Source of the DNA: Holophagaceae bacterium UBA692
GTDB taxonomy: Bacteria; Acidobacteriota; Holophagae; Holophagales; Holophagaceae
Length of the DNA: 7,063 bases
NCBI GenBank assembly: GCA_002297665.1
Contig: DBMS01000009.1
Location: forward strand, 1-7,063
Reading direction: 5' to 3'
In this document: piece after piece, positions 6,141-7,063 of the stretch
Layout: each line of letters opens with the position of its first letter
How positions within the stretch are numbered: the first letter of the stretch is position 1
Translations under genes and position numbers: made by a program
The notes under the pieces: generated by a model
Database searches by the model: none
Told to the model about the DNA's origin: nothing
The model's input: the letters and a program-made list of their open reading frames with translations, nothing else

Positions 6141-6158
6141 CTTCCCTTTGGGGGCCCC

Positions 6159-6629
6159 TTGAACCGCGCTTTCCTCCTCTGCCTCCCCCTCGCCCTGCTG
6201 GCCACCCAGGCCGCGGCAAAAACCCCCACCCGCGCCAAGAAGAAGACCCCGGCGCCCGTCGCGAAAAAAGGACCCGTCATGATCACCACCCCCAGCGGCC
6301 TCGGCTACCTCGATACCAACGAAGGCGCGGGCGAATCCCCCAGGAAGGGCCAGACCTGCGTCATGCACTACACCGGCTGGCTCTCCGACGGCGGCAAGCC
6401 CGGCCAGAAGTTCGACAGCTCCGTGGACCGGGGCCAGCCCTTCTCCTTCACCGTGGGCGTCGGCCAGGTCATCAAGGGCTGGGACGAGGGCGTGATCACC
6501 ATGAAGAAGGGCGGCAAGCGCACCCTCCACATCCCGGCGGCCCTGGGCTACGGCTCCCGCGGGGCGGGCGGCGTGATCCCCCCCAACGCGGACCTGATCT
6601 TCGATGTGGAACTGATCGATTTCCGCTAG
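6159..6629 (+). CDS. Exported FKBP-type peptidyl-prolyl cis-trans isomerase
   Basis: A 156-residue protein with one FKBP domain (about residues 42-156) that isomerises prolyl bonds in folding proteins. Active-site pocket residues of the family are visible: HYTGWL (70-75), KFDSS (84-88), GQVIKGWDEG (102-111), ALGYGSRG (128-135), VIPPNADLIFDVEL (139-152). The start is taken as TTG at 6159 because it yields a Sec signal peptide, NRAFLLCLPLALLATQAAA, with cleavage near residue 20, so the isomerase should be periplasmic. An in-frame ATG at 6057 would add 34 unconserved residues ahead of the signal and is less likely. The ribosome-binding site is poor (GGGGG at 6150-6154). Residues 21-39 are a Lys/Pro/Ala-rich linker (KTPTRAKKKTPAPVAKKG), giving a strongly basic N-terminus to the mature protein. 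The stop overlaps that of the converging chemoreceptor gene. The family is certain; clients are unknown. Confidence 0.9.
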   Translation: MNRAFLLCLPLALLATQAAAKTPTRAKKKTPAPVAKKGPVMITTPSGLGYLDTNEGAGESPRKGQTCVMHYTGWLSDGGKPGQKFDSSVDRGQPFSFTVGVGQVIKGWDEGVITMKKGGKRTLHIPAALGYGSRGAGGVIPPNADLIFDVELIDFR

Positions 6630-7063
6630 GCCCTGAACTGGGACACCGATTCCGCGAGTTTCTCCGCTACCCGGGCGAGGTCGTTGGCGGTGTGGGCGAC
6701 CTCGCTCACGGTGCTGGCCAGTTGGGTGGTGGCGGTGGCGTTCTGGGTGGCCTGGTTGGCACTTCGCTCCACGGCCCGGGCCACCTCGTCGCTGGTGCGG
6801 GCCTGCTCCTCGGCGGCGCTGCCGATTTCGAGGACCAGGGAGGAAAGGCCCGTCACGTTCGACCGGATGGCTTCCAGGGCCGCGACCGTGGCGTTGACCG
6901 TCTCCTTTCCGCTGTCCACGGCCTCGTTGGAGCCCTTGACCAGTTCCGCGATCTCCTTGGCCGCATGGCCGGAACGTTCCGCCAGTTTCCGCACCTCCTC
7001 GGCGACCACGGCGAATCCCTTGCCATGGGCCCCGGCCTTGGCCGCTTCGATGGCGGCGTTCAG
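6626..7063 (-). CDS. Methyl-accepting chemotaxis protein, C-terminal part
   Basis: The last 145 residues of a chemoreceptor; its sensor, membrane segments and start lie beyond the right edge. The visible part opens in the highly conserved hairpin tip (NAAIEAAKAGAHGKGFAVVAEEVRKLAERS region, about 7055-6966), which binds CheW and the CheA kinase, and continues down the returning coiled-coil helix. SAAEEQARTSDEVARA and the later ATTQLASTVSEVAHTA stretch are the kind of Glu/Gln-rich segments that are methylated by CheR and demethylated by CheB in this family. The protein ends soon after the coiled coil, VAEKLAESVSQFRA, with no CheR-binding pentapeptide (NWETF-like). GTG at 7009 is internal and not the start, as the frame stays open and conserved to the window edge. 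It converges on the FKBP gene with a 4-base overlap of stop codons. Confidence 0.93.
   Translation of the reverse strand: MNAAIEAAKAGAHGKGFAVVAEEVRKLAERSGHAAKEIAELVKGSNEAVDSGKETVNATVAALEAIRSNVTGLSSLVLEIGSAAEEQARTSDEVARAVERSANQATQNATATTQLASTVSEVAHTANDLARVAEKLAESVSQFRA

Noticed and set aside
1..7063. Defence island, CRISPR array, mobile element or RNA gene
   Set aside because: No spaced repeats, transposase or integrase motifs, terminal inverted repeats, tRNA-like folds or rRNA stretches were seen; the helicase lacks defence-gene neighbours here.

Overview
The DNA is very GC-rich, with strong G/C preference at third codon positions and tight gene packing. The gene set (RegA-like regulator, MinD/FlhG-like ATPase, PAS-GGDEF protein, nuclease-helicase, secreted PPP-type phosphatase, FKBP, chemoreceptor) suggests a free-living, signalling-rich Gram-negative bacterium. 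An Acidobacteriota member of the Holophaga/Geothrix type, or a myxobacterium-like deltaproteobacterium, would fit; this is an inference from gene content and composition, with no marker gene to settle it. The window looks like ordinary chromosome: no insertion sequence, phage gene, CRISPR array, tRNA or rRNA was seen.

Left part (1-1514, minus strand): a three-gene operon read right to left. A MinD/FlhG-like ATPase is followed by a 183-residue protein that is only the ATP-binding half of a histidine kinase, then by the first 20 residues of a response regulator. Both junctions are 4-base ATGA overlaps, so translation is probably coupled. The kinase-like protein has no histidine at all and begins where the second helix of a RegB/PrrB-type dimerisation domain would lie, so it cannot autophosphorylate in the usual way. 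This is the most unusual item in the window.

Centre (1515-6037, plus strand): a 155-base, AT-richer divergent intergenic region is followed by three closely packed genes in one reading frame. They encode a PAS-GGDEF diguanylate cyclase, an XPD/DinG-type iron-sulfur helicase with an N-terminal PD-(D/E)XK nuclease-like domain, and a signal-peptide-bearing Shewanella-like (PPP family) protein phosphatase. Gaps are 9 and 3 bases, so they are probably co-transcribed. No shared pathway is obvious.

Right part (6038-7063): a 121-base intergenic region with a strong GC hairpin and a possible promoter precedes an exported FKBP-type prolyl isomerase, probably starting at TTG. It ends tail to tail with the C-terminal half of a methyl-accepting chemotaxis protein on the minus strand; the two stop codons share one CTAG palindrome.
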